Positions 17,683-26,322 of a DNA stretch of 64,000 nucleotides are shown one piece after another. Numbering within the stretch: position 1 is the stretch's first letter; each line of letters begins with the position of its first letter. This DNA is from Prauserella_A sp040645195. GTDB taxonomy: Bacteria; Actinomycetota; Actinomycetes; Mycobacteriales; Pseudonocardiaceae. Position numbers and translations under genes: made by a program. Location of the stretch: NCBI RefSeq assembly GCF_040645195.1, contig NZ_JBEYXW010000003.1:341416-405415 (forward strand), written 5' to 3'. The notes under the pieces were generated by a model. The model made no database searches. It saw nothing but the letters and a program-made list of their open reading frames with translations, and was not told the origin of the DNA.

Positions 17683-18573
17683 CTAGGCGAGGTCGTTTTC
17701 GCGGAGGAAGCCCTCCGCGATGTCGATGGGGTTGCGCTTCTCCTCGGTGAACTCGACATTGAGGTCGGTCAGCTTCTCCGTGGTCAGCACCGCGGACACG
17801 GCGTTCAGTGCCCGCACCTCCCGCTCGGTGAGCGTTCCCCTGGCCACGAACGGCACGATGTTCTGCGCCGGGAACATGTTCTTGTCGTCTTCCAGCGCCA
17901 CGAAGCCGTTGCTGCGAATCGTGGACGACGTGCTGAACAGGTCCGCCACCTGCACCTCGTCCGAGCGCAGCGCCTCGACGGTCACCGGGCCTCCGGTGTC
18001 GGTGGTCCGGATCTCCTTGAACTCACAGCCGTAGAGCTGCTTGATCCGTTCCTTCCACCGCTCGCCCCACTGACCAGGCCCGCCGAAGATCAGCTCGCCA
18101 CACCCCGGCGCGAGGTCGGAGATGGTGCGTATTCCCTGGTCGGCGAGTTCCCGCCGGACCACCAGCATGTCGGTGTTCTCAGCCGGCGCCTGTTCGAGCA
18201 CCTCGAAGTGCGCGGGCAGCGTCTGCCGCAGCTCGGCGTACACCTCATTCGGGGTGGTCGCGCCGGTGTTCTCGTTGAAGTAGCGCAGCAGGTTGCCACT
18301 GTACTCGGGCACGAGCGACAGCGAGCGGTCCTCCAGCGCCTTCACCACGACCTCGCGCCCACCGACCGGGGGCCGCACGGTGACGTTGTCGGCACCGGCG
18401 TTGCGTAGTGCCCCGGCGTAGATCTGGGCCAGCAGCAGGCTCTCGCCGACGTCGGAAGCGCCGATGACGATCTCGCCGGTGGGCCCGCCCTCGGCACCGC
18501 CTTCCAGCGGGTTCCCACACGCGGTCGCGAACAGACCCACCACTGCCAGCAAGCCGAGCAGTCGCCGCCTCAT
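17683..18573 (-). CDS. Glycine betaine/choline-type ABC transporter substrate-binding lipoprotein
   Basis: The product is 296 residues with a lipoprotein signal peptide (MRRRLLGLLAVVGLFATAC, lipid-modified Cys19). The mature part matches the OpuAC/OsmF-type binding fold, with IVIGASDVGESLLLAQIYAGAL near the start and FKEIRTTDTGGPVTVEALRS in the middle. It is the last gene of a four-gene operon and overlaps the preceding permease gene by ATGA. The ATG at 18573 gives the signal peptide; the longer frame to 18873 shadows the permease. The ligand (betaine, choline, carnitine or another osmolyte) cannot be fixed. Confidence 0.9.
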   Translation of the reverse strand: MRRRLLGLLAVVGLFATACGNPLEGGAEGGPTGEIVIGASDVGESLLLAQIYAGALRNAGADNVTVRPPVGGREVVVKALEDRSLSLVPEYSGNLLRYFNENTGATTPNEVYAELRQTLPAHFEVLEQAPAENTDMLVVRRELADQGIRTISDLAPGCGELIFGGPGQWGERWKERIKQLYGCEFKEIRTTDTGGPVTVEALRSDEVQVADLFSTSSTIRSNGFVALEDDKNMFPAQNIVPFVARGTLTEREVRALNAVSAVLTTEKLTDLNVEFTEEKRNPIDIAEGFLRENDLA

Positions 18574-19268
18574 GCGGCCACCTCCTTCGTGCCCCCGCGG
18601 ACGTCTGCCTGCGCCAGCCGCACCCCGCGGGGTGTCAGCACGCGCTGGGCCGTGGCGAGGAGGACGTCGAGCACGATCGCGAGCAGCGCCGTCAGCACCG
18701 CACCGGCAGCCACCTCGCCGTAGTCGAGAATGGCCAGCCCGTCGAGCAGGAACCGGCCGAGCCCGCCCAGCCCGACATAGGCGGCAACCGCGGCCGTCGC
18801 GACGAGCTGCAGCACGGCGTTGCGGACGCCTCCGATCACCAGCGGCAGCGAGATCGGTACCTCGACCTGCCACAGCCGCTGCCAGCCACGCATGCCCACG
18901 CCGACGGCGGCATCGACGACGTAGCGGTCCACCGCCTGCAGCCCGGCATAGGTGCCGGCGAGGATGGGCGGTACCGCCAGCACGATCAGCCCGATGATCG
19001 CCGCGACAGTGCTGTCGGTGAACAGCAGGAACAAAAACGTCACCAGGCCCAGCGTTGGCAGTGCGCGCACGGCGTTGCCCGCACCGACGAGCAGCAGCCC
19101 ACCACTCCCCGTGTGCCCGACGAACAGGCCGACCGGTATCGCGATCGCCGCGGCGATCACCAAGGCGAGCGCGACGTAGCCGAGGTGCTCCAGCAGCCGG
19201 GTCGGGACACCGTCCGGACCCTGCCAGTTGGCGGAGTCGGAGAACCAGTTGACGATTTCGGTGATCAT
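18570..19268 (-). CDS. ABC transporter permease, osmoprotectant (ProW/OpuCB-like)
   Basis: This 232-residue permease has five to six membrane segments and the EAA-loop-like region VGMRGWQRLWQVEVPISLPLVIGGVR (about residues 132-157, given here by its key residues G-R-L-E-P-L). It is one of two permeases in the operon and overlaps both neighbours by four bases. Two different permeases imply a heterodimeric channel, as in OpuC/OsmU systems. The ATG at 19268 is chosen because the upstream frame only shadows the other permease. Confidence 0.9.
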   Translation of the reverse strand: MITEIVNWFSDSANWQGPDGVPTRLLEHLGYVALALVIAAAIAIPVGLFVGHTGSGGLLLVGAGNAVRALPTLGLVTFLFLLFTDSTVAAIIGLIVLAVPPILAGTYAGLQAVDRYVVDAAVGVGMRGWQRLWQVEVPISLPLVIGGVRNAVLQLVATAAVAAYVGLGGLGRFLLDGLAILDYGEVAAGAVLTALLAIVLDVLLATAQRVLTPRGVRLAQADVRGGTKEVAA

Positions 19269-19954
19269 GCGGTCACCTGCACCTTCACCGGAGCCGCCGC
19301 ACGATCCCATGGCGTCAGCACCCGCCGCAGCAGCACGAGCAGCATGTCCACCACGAGTGCGAGCAGCAGGGTCAGCACGATGCCGATGACGATCGGCGAG
19401 AAGTACTCCCGCTGGAACCCGTCGGTGAACAGCACCCCGAGTCCCCCGACCCCGATCAGCGCACCCACGCTGACGAGGCTGATGTTGCTCACCGAGGCGA
19501 CGCGGACGCCCGCAGCCAGCACGGGTACGGCCAGCGGTAGCTCGACCGTGAAGAACCGGCGCGCGGGGCGGTAACCCATCGCTGTCGCGGAGGCGACCAC
19601 ATGCGACGGAACGGCATCCAGCGCGTCGAGCACCGGCCGCAGTAGCAACGCCGCCGTGTAGAGCGTGAGCGCGACGACAACGTTGATGCTGTCGAGGATC
19701 TTCGTGCCGATGATGCTGGGAATGACGACGAACAGCGCGAGCGAGGGAACCGTGTAGACGAGGTTGCCCAGCACCAGCACCACACCGCGTAACGACTGCC
19801 TGGTTCTGGTGAGCCAGCCGATTCCGATCGCGAGCACCACGCCGAGCACGAGCGGCACCAGCGCGAGGTAGCAATGCTCGGCCACAGTGGTCAGCAGCTG
19901 CTCGCGGTTGTTGGCACTGCTGAGGTAACGGCCGAGCTCGTCAAGAAAGCTCAT
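19265..19954 (-). CDS. ABC transporter permease, osmoprotectant (ProW/OpuCD-like)
   Basis: The product is 229 residues, paralogous in layout to the following permease: five to six helices and an EAA-type loop (AMGYRPARRFFTVELPLAVP, near residues 124-143). It overlaps the ATPase gene upstream and the second permease downstream by four bases each, so translation is coupled through the whole operon. Confidence 0.9.
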   Translation of the reverse strand: MSFLDELGRYLSSANNREQLLTTVAEHCYLALVPLVLGVVLAIGIGWLTRTRQSLRGVVLVLGNLVYTVPSLALFVVIPSIIGTKILDSINVVVALTLYTAALLLRPVLDALDAVPSHVVASATAMGYRPARRFFTVELPLAVPVLAAGVRVASVSNISLVSVGALIGVGGLGVLFTDGFQREYFSPIVIGIVLTLLLALVVDMLLVLLRRVLTPWDRAAAPVKVQVTA

Positions 19955-21051
19955 GAGCCGCCCACACTCTGGGGATGGTTCTCGATCACGTCGAGCACCT
20001 GGCGTGCGGTCATGACACCGATCGCCCGCCCTGCCTCGTCCACGACCACGCCGAGTCCGGCAGGCGAGGACAGCGCCGCGTCCAGCGCCCCGCGGATCGG
20101 GTTGCCCTGGTGGTGGAGAGAGCCGCCCGCCACCAGATCGGACTCCCGCAGCTCTCCGTCCACTGTGGAAGAAGGTGGTAGCCAGCCGCGCGGTTCGCCG
20201 ACTTCGTTGACCGCGAGGCGCCACTGCCCTTCGTCCACCGCATCGGGCACGCTGCCGACGCGGACCGTCGGCACCTTGTCGATCGGGACCTCCGCGGCGG
20301 AGACAAAGGACAGTCCGCGGTACCCCCGGTCGCGGCCGACGAAGCCGGAAACGAAGTCGTCAACCGGATGCCGCAGTACCTCCGACGGCGTGCCGTACTG
20401 GGCGAGCCGCCCGCCGACGCGCAGCACCGCCACCTTGTCGCCCAGCCGCACCGCCTCGTCGATGTCGTGCGTGACGAACACGATCGTCTTGCCCAGCTGC
20501 GACTGCAACCGAAGCAGCTCGTCCTGCAAACCCTCGCGCACCACCGGATCGACGGCGGAGAACGGTTCGTCCATCAGCAGCACCGGCGAGTCTGCCGCGA
20601 GTGCCCTGGCGACGCCGACGCGCTGCTGCTGCCCGCCGGAGAGCTGCGCGGGATAACGGGCGCCGAGCTCCGCGGGCAGGCCGACGATCTCCAACAGTTC
20701 GGCCGCTCTGGTGCGTGCCTTCCTACGGTCCCAACCGGACAGCAGCGGTACGGTTGCGACGTTACTCAGCACTGTCCGATGTGGAAACAAACCGGCGTGC
20801 TGGATGACGTAGCCGATTCCCCGGCGCAGCAGGGCCGCATCGGAATCACGGACGTCCTTGCCGTCCAGCAGAATCGTGCCGGATGTGGGCTCGACCATTC
20901 GGTTGATCATGCGTAGCGACGTGGTCTTGCCGCAGCCGGACGGACCTACGAGGACGGTGATGGTGCCGTCCTCGACCGTCAGGCTCAGGCCGTCGACGGC
21001 GATCGTGCCATCCGGGTACTTCTTCGTGACGTCGCGGAACTCGATTCCCAT
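19951..21051 (-). CDS. ABC transporter ATP-binding protein, osmoprotectant (ProV/OpuCA-like)
   Basis: The 366-residue ATPase has Walker A GPSGCGKTT (36-44), signature LSGGQ (137-141) and Walker B VLLMDEP (157-163), then a C-terminal extension of about 120 residues with a CBS-like segment (GRAIGVMTARQVLDVI near 335-350). CBS domains in OpuA/OpuC ATPases sense ionic strength or cyclic-di-AMP. It is the first gene of the operon ATPase-permease-permease-binding protein. The start is the ATG at 21051; the longer frame runs into the divergent bpsA-like gene. Function as osmoprotectant uptake is inferred from family and gene order. Confidence 0.92.
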   Translation of the reverse strand: MGIEFRDVTKKYPDGTIAVDGLSLTVEDGTITVLVGPSGCGKTTSLRMINRMVEPTSGTILLDGKDVRDSDAALLRRGIGYVIQHAGLFPHRTVLSNVATVPLLSGWDRRKARTRAAELLEIVGLPAELGARYPAQLSGGQQQRVGVARALAADSPVLLMDEPFSAVDPVVREGLQDELLRLQSQLGKTIVFVTHDIDEAVRLGDKVAVLRVGGRLAQYGTPSEVLRHPVDDFVSGFVGRDRGYRGLSFVSAAEVPIDKVPTVRVGSVPDAVDEGQWRLAVNEVGEPRGWLPPSSTVDGELRESDLVAGGSLHHQGNPIRGALDAALSSPAGLGVVVDEAGRAIGVMTARQVLDVIENHPQSVGGS

Positions 21052-21135
21052 GCCGCTCCCCTCTGGACGGGCTCGCCCGACCGTAGCCGAGATCTGCCGC
21101 AGGAGCACGGTGTTCCAGCATCTAGGCTGCCTTTT

Positions 21136-22569
21136 GTGGAAGAACTCATCAGCCACGCCTCGGGCGTACAGGCGCGGCCACTGCAGCACGCGATCGCACT
21201 CCTGAGCGCGGGCTGGCAGGAGTTCGACGACCTCGTCCGCACGACCACCGCACCGCGCCGCGACATCGAGGAACTGCTGACCGCGCTGGGCGCGGACATC
21301 GAGCACGCCGGCACCACCGTGCGCCTGCGACCGGAGTCGACGCAACGGTACCGGGAGCTGGCAGGCGGTCCGGCTGAGCCGGCTTCGGACTTACTGGCCA
21401 CGATGACGAAGTACGTCCGCGAGGTGCCGCCGCCGCTGCCCGCGCTGGATCATGTGCAGGCGACCCCGCAGACGGTCGTCGACCGCGCGCGCTGGCTCGA
21501 CGAGCAGTACGACCTGCGCACGGCGCGCCTGACCTTCGTCGGCGACCACGATCTGACGTCGCTGGCGGTACGGCGGCTGCGCCCCGAGGCACAGCTCACC
21601 GTCGTGGACGTCGACGACCGGATCCTGGAGTACCTCGACCGGCTCAGCGGTCGCACGATCCACACCGTGCACGCGGACCTGCGGTTCGGGCTGCCACTGG
21701 CTGTGGCAGGCAATGCCGACGTGGTGTTCAGCGACCCGCCCTACACCGCCGACGGCATGGGACTGTTCGCCGCCCGCGGCATCGAGTGCCTTGCCGACCC
21801 GCCGAACGGCAGGCTGCTGCTCGCCTACGGCTACAGCCCGCGCCATCCCGCACTCGGGCACCAGGTGCAGCGCGCGCTGCTCGGGCTGGGGCTCACGTTC
21901 GAGGCCATCCTGCCCGGATTCCATCGCTATGCCGGAGCGCAGGCCATCGGCAGCGCAGCCGACCTGTACGTGTGCCAGCCGACAGCACGTGCCCGCAAAG
22001 GCCGCAAGGGCAAGGAAAAACAGACGATCTACACCCACGGCCCACAGTCGGTCGAGGCACGGGAGACTCCCACTGCGCTGCGCGAGGCGCTGGTGGCGAT
22101 AGCAGCCGAGGGTGGGCGGACAGTCGAGGTGCAGGGTCCTGACTGGACCAGGCCGCGCACGGCACCGGCCGACACCGCGGTCGCACTCGACCTCAGTGCC
22201 GACCCCGGGCCGTGGCTGGTGCGCGTCCTGCTGGCGGTGAACGCCGAGCGGGTCGCGCTGCTGGTGCCCAACTCCCATCCCGATCTCGGCAACGCCGCTG
22301 CGCAGCAGGCGCTGCACGGGTTACTGGGCGAGAAGTACCGGCTGCGCCTGCTGCGCAGCACACCCGACAACAAGCATGCCGTGGTCGTCGCCGACGCGGT
22401 ACCGGCCGGGAACGCGGCCGTGCACGCGGTATGGACCCGCGCACACGGCCGCATCGGCAACCTCGTCCCTGACGCTCCAGGCGACATCGCGGACCTGCGG
22501 CTGATCGATCTGCCCCGGCACCGCATCGCCGAGATCCGCAAGCAGCTGACCGGTGAGCAGGGCGTTTAG
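21136..22569 (+). CDS. BpsA-like branched-chain polyamine synthase / DUF43 aminopropyltransferase
   Basis: This 477-residue protein has an N-terminal winged-helix segment (about 1-70), a Rossmann methyltransferase-like core with GDHDLTS (136-142) and VVDVDDRILEY, and DPPYT at 200-204, the signature of the N4-bis(aminopropyl)spermidine synthase family (BpsA). A second domain of about 170 residues follows after a Lys/Arg-rich linker near 283-296. BpsA adds aminopropyl groups to spermidine; its known members are mainly from thermophiles. No spermidine synthase or decarboxylase gene is nearby. The GTG start at 21136 is divergent from the ABC operon. Confidence 0.75.
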   Translation: MEELISHASGVQARPLQHAIALLSAGWQEFDDLVRTTTAPRRDIEELLTALGADIEHAGTTVRLRPESTQRYRELAGGPAEPASDLLATMTKYVREVPPPLPALDHVQATPQTVVDRARWLDEQYDLRTARLTFVGDHDLTSLAVRRLRPEAQLTVVDVDDRILEYLDRLSGRTIHTVHADLRFGLPLAVAGNADVVFSDPPYTADGMGLFAARGIECLADPPNGRLLLAYGYSPRHPALGHQVQRALLGLGLTFEAILPGFHRYAGAQAIGSAADLYVCQPTARARKGRKGKEKQTIYTHGPQSVEARETPTALREALVAIAAEGGRTVEVQGPDWTRPRTAPADTAVALDLSADPGPWLVRVLLAVNAERVALLVPNSHPDLGNAAAQQALHGLLGEKYRLRLLRSTPDNKHAVVVADAVPAGNAAVHAVWTRAHGRIGNLVPDAPGDIADLRLIDLPRHRIAEIRKQLTGEQGV

Positions 22570-23732
22570 CGAGTAACCCCGTCCGACTCAGCAGCCTTCG
22601 CGACGGCCGCAGCCACCTCGACCGCGACCCGGGGGTCGAGCGGGCTCGGCACGATGTGGTCGGCAGCCAGCTTGTCGGCGGCCACCGAGGCGATCGCGTC
22701 GGCCGCGGCGAGCTTCATGTTCTCCGTGATCGACCGCGCACCGGCGTCGAGCGCCCCGCGGAACACACCCGGGAACGCCAGCACGTTGTTGATCTGGTTC
22801 GGGAAGTCGCTGCGCCCGGTCGCCACGATGGCGGCATACTTCGCCGCGACATCCGGGTGCACCTCGGGGTCCGGATTGGACAGTGCGAACACGATCGCGT
22901 CGCCGGCCATCGTCGGCAGCAGGCGCTCGTCGATGGTGGCGCTGGACAACCCGATGAACACGTCCGCACCAGCCAGCGCATCAGCAAGGCCGCCACGCAG
23001 GCCCGCCGAGTTCGTGGTGGCAGCCAACTGTTCCTTGATCGGGTTCAGCCCGTCGCGTCCCGCGTGGATGATGCCCTTGGAGTCGAGCACCGTGACGTCA
23101 CCGACCCCCGCGGCCTGCAGGATCCGCGTGCAGGCGACACCCGCTGCCCCGGCGCCCGAGATCACGACGCGCTGGTCGCCGATCGCCTTGTCCAGCACCA
23201 TGTTGGCGCCGCGGAGCGCGGCGAGCACCACGATGGCGGTGCCGTGCTGGTCGTCGTGCATGACCGGGCAGTCCAGCACCGCCTTGAGCTTGTCCTCGAG
23301 CTCGAAGCACCGCGGCGCCGCGATGTCCTCCAGGTTCACCGCACCGAACGATGGGCGCAGCCGCACGAGCGTCTCGACGATCTCGTCGACGTCGGTGGTG
23401 TCGAGGACCAGCGGGATCGAGTCCAGCCCGCCGAATGTCTTGAACAGCACCGACTTGCCTTCCATCACCGGCAGCGATGCACTAGCGCCGATGTCACCGA
23501 GACCGAGTACCGCCGTGCCGTCGCTGACCACCGCGACCAGCCGGTCGGCCCAGGTGTAGCGCTTCGCGAGCGCGGCGTCGTCCGCAATGGCACGGCTGAC
23601 CTGCGCTACCCCCGGCGTGTACGCGATGGACAGGTCACGTGCCTGTGTGATGGGTCGGGTGGCGGTCACCGAGAGCTTGCCGCCCTCGTGACCGCCGAAG
23701 ATCTCCTCGTCGCTCAGCTGAGCTTGAGACAC
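22566..23732 (-). CDS. NAD(P)-dependent malic enzyme
   Basis: The product is 388 residues, the length of the short bacterial malic enzymes that decarboxylate malate to pyruvate. It shows IAYTPGVAQVSRAI (catalytic Tyr region), the metal-binding CFELEDKL...DDQHGTA segment, and the NAD site VISGAGAAGVACTRIL. The start is GTG at 23732, with GGGAG 6-7 bases before it; the frame upstream to 23861 has no family resemblance. Its stop codon overlaps the stop of the convergent bpsA-like gene in the word TTAG (22566-22569). Confidence 0.93.
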   Translation of the reverse strand: MSQAQLSDEEIFGGHEGGKLSVTATRPITQARDLSIAYTPGVAQVSRAIADDAALAKRYTWADRLVAVVSDGTAVLGLGDIGASASLPVMEGKSVLFKTFGGLDSIPLVLDTTDVDEIVETLVRLRPSFGAVNLEDIAAPRCFELEDKLKAVLDCPVMHDDQHGTAIVVLAALRGANMVLDKAIGDQRVVISGAGAAGVACTRILQAAGVGDVTVLDSKGIIHAGRDGLNPIKEQLAATTNSAGLRGGLADALAGADVFIGLSSATIDERLLPTMAGDAIVFALSNPDPEVHPDVAAKYAAIVATGRSDFPNQINNVLAFPGVFRGALDAGARSITENMKLAAADAIASVAADKLAADHIVPSPLDPRVAVEVAAAVAKAAESDGVTR

Positions 23733-24013
23733 ATCAATCTCCCAGTGCTGGAAGTTCGGGGATCGCCGGCACGGGATCCCCGTTGTCAGGGCTCCTCTGC
23801 CATGCGAAGCGGCGCGGTAGCGCGGCTGGCCGGCGAGGTGTCCGTCAAGGCCCGTGGTCAAGGCTGCTGCCGCGGACGCGGCGGTCCGACCAGTGTGACA
23901 GGCTCCGGCCCCATCGTGCCGCCCTGGTGCGGTTCATCTCACAGTTTCCGCTGGTCACAGGGCTAATAGCAAGACGTCCGTCCGGCTTGGGATGGACTGG
24001 CTAAGCTGCCGCC

Positions 24014-24619
24014 ATGGACGTGCGCGAGCTGGCCGTACGAGACGCCTACGAGTTCACCCCCCGCCTCTTCCCCGACCAACGGGGGCTGTTCAGCGCACCG
24101 TTTCAGGAGCGGGCCTTCCTGGAGGCCGTCGGGCATCGGCTGACGGTCGCGCAGACCAACCACAGCGTGTCCCGGCGCGGCACGATCCGGGGCATCCATT
24201 TCGCCGACATACCGCCCGGCCAGGCCAAGTACGTCTACTGCCCGCGGGGCGCGCTGCTCGACGTCGTCGTGGACCTGCGCGTCGGCTCGCCCACGTTCGG
24301 CCAGTGGGACGCGGTCCGGCTGGACAGCCGGGACTTCCGGGCGGTGTACGTACCCGAGGGCCTCGGCCACGGCTTCATCGCACTCGAGGACGACACCGCC
24401 ATGGCGTACCTGTGCTCGACGGGGTACAACCCGGCCGGCGAGCACGGCATCACGCCCCTGGACCCGGACCTGAGCCTGCCGTGGCCCGCCGAGCTGGAGT
24501 TCACACTGTCCGAGAAGGACTCCACAGCGCCGACACTGGCAGAGGCGCAGGCCAGCGGCCTCCTGCCGAACTACGCCGACTGCGTGGCGTACTACCGCAA
24601 GCTACGCACGTCCGGCTGA
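24014..24619 (+). CDS. dTDP-4-dehydrorhamnose 3,5-epimerase family protein
   Basis: The product is 201 residues with the RmlC cupin pattern: GLFSAPFQERAF, the QTNHSVSRRGTIRGIHF segment with the catalytic His, KYVYCPRGALLDVVVDLR and YVPEGLGHGFIALED. RmlC enzymes make dTDP-L-rhamnose or related deoxysugars. No other rml gene or glycosyltransferase is adjacent, so it may be a stray pathway gene or act on another dTDP-hexose. The ATG at 24014 follows a weak ribosome site. Confidence 0.9.
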   Translation: MDVRELAVRDAYEFTPRLFPDQRGLFSAPFQERAFLEAVGHRLTVAQTNHSVSRRGTIRGIHFADIPPGQAKYVYCPRGALLDVVVDLRVGSPTFGQWDAVRLDSRDFRAVYVPEGLGHGFIALEDDTAMAYLCSTGYNPAGEHGITPLDPDLSLPWPAELEFTLSEKDSTAPTLAEAQASGLLPNYADCVAYYRKLRTSG

Positions 24620-24716
24620 TCCTTCGGCCACAACGCGTGAGCCGGGTTCCGTTCGGTCACGGACGAGCACATTACCTTCCAGTAACCGAGGCGCCGCCCG
24701 GCTATATTCGACAACC

Positions 24717-25307
24717 GTGGATCAGCATGCGCTCCTGCTCCTTCGCCACGGCCAGACCGAGTGGTCCGCGACAGGCAGGCACACCGGCCGCACCGACCTG
24801 CCGCTCACCGCGATCGGCGAGCGGCAGGCGCATGCCGCGGGGCGCACCTATGCGCTCATGCACCGCGACGGCACGCCGACGCTGGTACTGAGCAGCCCGC
24901 GGGTGCGCGCGCTGCGGACGGCCGAGCTCGCGGGGCTGCACGTCGACGAGGCCACCGAGGAGCTGGCCGAATGGGACTACGGCGACTACGAGGGCCTGAC
25001 CACCAAGCAGATCCGCCAGACCGTCCCCGGCTGGACGATCTGGTCCCACGCGGTACCGGGCGGGGAGTCCGCCGCCCAGGTGAGCGCACGTGCCGACGAA
25101 CTCCTCACCCGCGTCCGCGGCGCCCTGGCCAACGGCAACGTCGTGCTCGTCGGCCATGGGCACTTCAGCCGTGTGCTCATCGCCCGCTGGCTCGGTCTCG
25201 CAGCCACGGCGGGTGTGCATTTCGCGGTCGACCCCGCCAGTGTCACCGTGCTCGGCGACGAGCGCGGGCAACCGCAGATACTGCACCTCAACGTCCCACC
25301 GTCCTGA
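24717..25307 (+). CDS. Histidine phosphatase family protein
   Basis: This 196-residue protein carries the catalytic RHGQTEW motif at residues 10-16, the second histidine in VLVGHGHFSRV, and the general acid glutamate in EWDYGDYEG. It belongs to the cofactor-independent phosphoglycerate-mutase-like acid phosphatases (similar to M. tuberculosis Gpm2-type acid phosphatases). The GTG at 24717 is the start. The GNAT gene begins 14 bp after the stop, so the two are probably co-transcribed. Confidence 0.9.
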   Translation: MDQHALLLLRHGQTEWSATGRHTGRTDLPLTAIGERQAHAAGRTYALMHRDGTPTLVLSSPRVRALRTAELAGLHVDEATEELAEWDYGDYEGLTTKQIRQTVPGWTIWSHAVPGGESAAQVSARADELLTRVRGALANGNVVLVGHGHFSRVLIARWLGLAATAGVHFAVDPASVTVLGDERGQPQILHLNVPPS

Positions 25308-25321
25308 AACAGGAGTTCCCC

Positions 25322-25813
25322 TTGGACCACCGGATCCGCCGCGTCCGCGAGACCGACGTCGACGCCGTTGTGCGACTCGTCCACGACCTGGCCGAGTACG
25401 AGAAGGCGCCTCAGGAATGCCACCTCATCCCTGAGCAACTGCACAGCGCGCTCTTCGGCGAGTCACCCGCACTGTTCGGGCACGTCGCCGAGGTGGACGG
25501 CGAGATCGCGGGGTTCACACTGTGGTTCCGGAACTTCTCCACCTGGCGCGGCGTGCACGGCATCTACCTCGAGGACCTCTACGTGCGCCCGGAACTACGT
25601 GGTTCCGGCCTCGGCAAGGCCCTGCTGGCCGCGCTGGCGGAGGAATGCGTGCACAACGGGTACGCGCGGCTGGAATGGTCGGTGCTGAACTGGAATCCCG
25701 CCGTGGGCTTCTACAAGTCCCTCGGCGCCCAGCCGATGGACGAATGGACGGTGTACAGGCTGACCGACGAGCCACTGCGGGCACTGGCCACCGAAGCAAG
25801 CCCGACGATCTGA
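25322..25813 (+). CDS. GNAT family N-acetyltransferase
   Basis: The 163-residue protein matches the diamine/aminoalkyl acetyltransferase branch of GNAT: EYEKAPQE near the N-terminus, GIYLEDLYVRPELRGSGLGKALL as the acetyl-CoA loop (about residues 80-102), and RLEWSVLNWNPAVGFYKSLGA as the closing motif. The start is a TTG at 25322 preceded by AGGAG with 6-base spacing; the longer open frame upstream shadows the phosphatase gene. It may acetylate polyamines, which fits loosely with the BpsA-like gene nearby, but this is inference. Confidence 0.88.
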   Translation: MDHRIRRVRETDVDAVVRLVHDLAEYEKAPQECHLIPEQLHSALFGESPALFGHVAEVDGEIAGFTLWFRNFSTWRGVHGIYLEDLYVRPELRGSGLGKALLAALAEECVHNGYARLEWSVLNWNPAVGFYKSLGAQPMDEWTVYRLTDEPLRALATEASPTI

Positions 25814-25817
25814 GAGG

Positions 25818-26240
25818 TCAGTACGCGTAACGACTCACGGTCTCCGGGTGGATGACGAGACGAACCCAGTCCGCGGCCAGGATCCCGGCGAGGTCGTCGG
25901 CGCGGGCCGGGTCGTCGAGGTCCCAGTAGCGCGCGGCCAGGCGGGCGCACAGGTCGTGTGCTCCGTCGGGTTCCACCGTGGTGCGGCCGGCGACGGACAG
26001 CCAGCGTTCGCGTTCACCCACCGGGGCGGCGACGACGATCGAGGCGCGGGGGTCGCGGCGTAGGCGCCGCACTTTGAGCGAGTCCGGGGCCGTGAACAGT
26101 TGGATCGTGCCCTCGGCAGTGACCTCGAACCACACCGGCCTGGGCTGTGGCGGGAGTGGCCCCGCGGCCACGGACAGGAACCCGTGCAGGGGGCGTCGCA
26201 GGAACTCGAGGTCCTTGGTGGTCAGCGTGCCGTTGCTCAT
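25818..26240 (-). CDS. PPOX-class (pyridoxamine 5'-phosphate oxidase-like) flavin/F420-binding protein
   Basis: The product is 140 residues. The split-barrel pattern is visible: PVWFEVTAEGTIQLFTA, KVRRLRRDPRASIVVAAP, WLSVAGRTTVEPDG. In actinobacteria these small proteins bind FMN or F420 and reduce various substrates. The ATG at 26240 fits the fold; the longer frame to 26564 shadows the AraC gene. It converges with the GNAT gene, only 4 bp apart, and is divergent from the AraC-type regulator, which may control it. Confidence 0.85.
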   Translation of the reverse strand: MSNGTLTTKDLEFLRRPLHGFLSVAAGPLPPQPRPVWFEVTAEGTIQLFTAPDSLKVRRLRRDPRASIVVAAPVGERERWLSVAGRTTVEPDGAHDLCARLAARYWDLDDPARADDLAGILAADWVRLVIHPETVSRYAY

Positions 26241-26322
26241 GACGCCGATTGAACACGGCCAAAGCGGACGAGCCCATAGGCAAGAAGCTGGATCGCCTGC
26301 GTATTCGTCTAACCTCGCTGCG

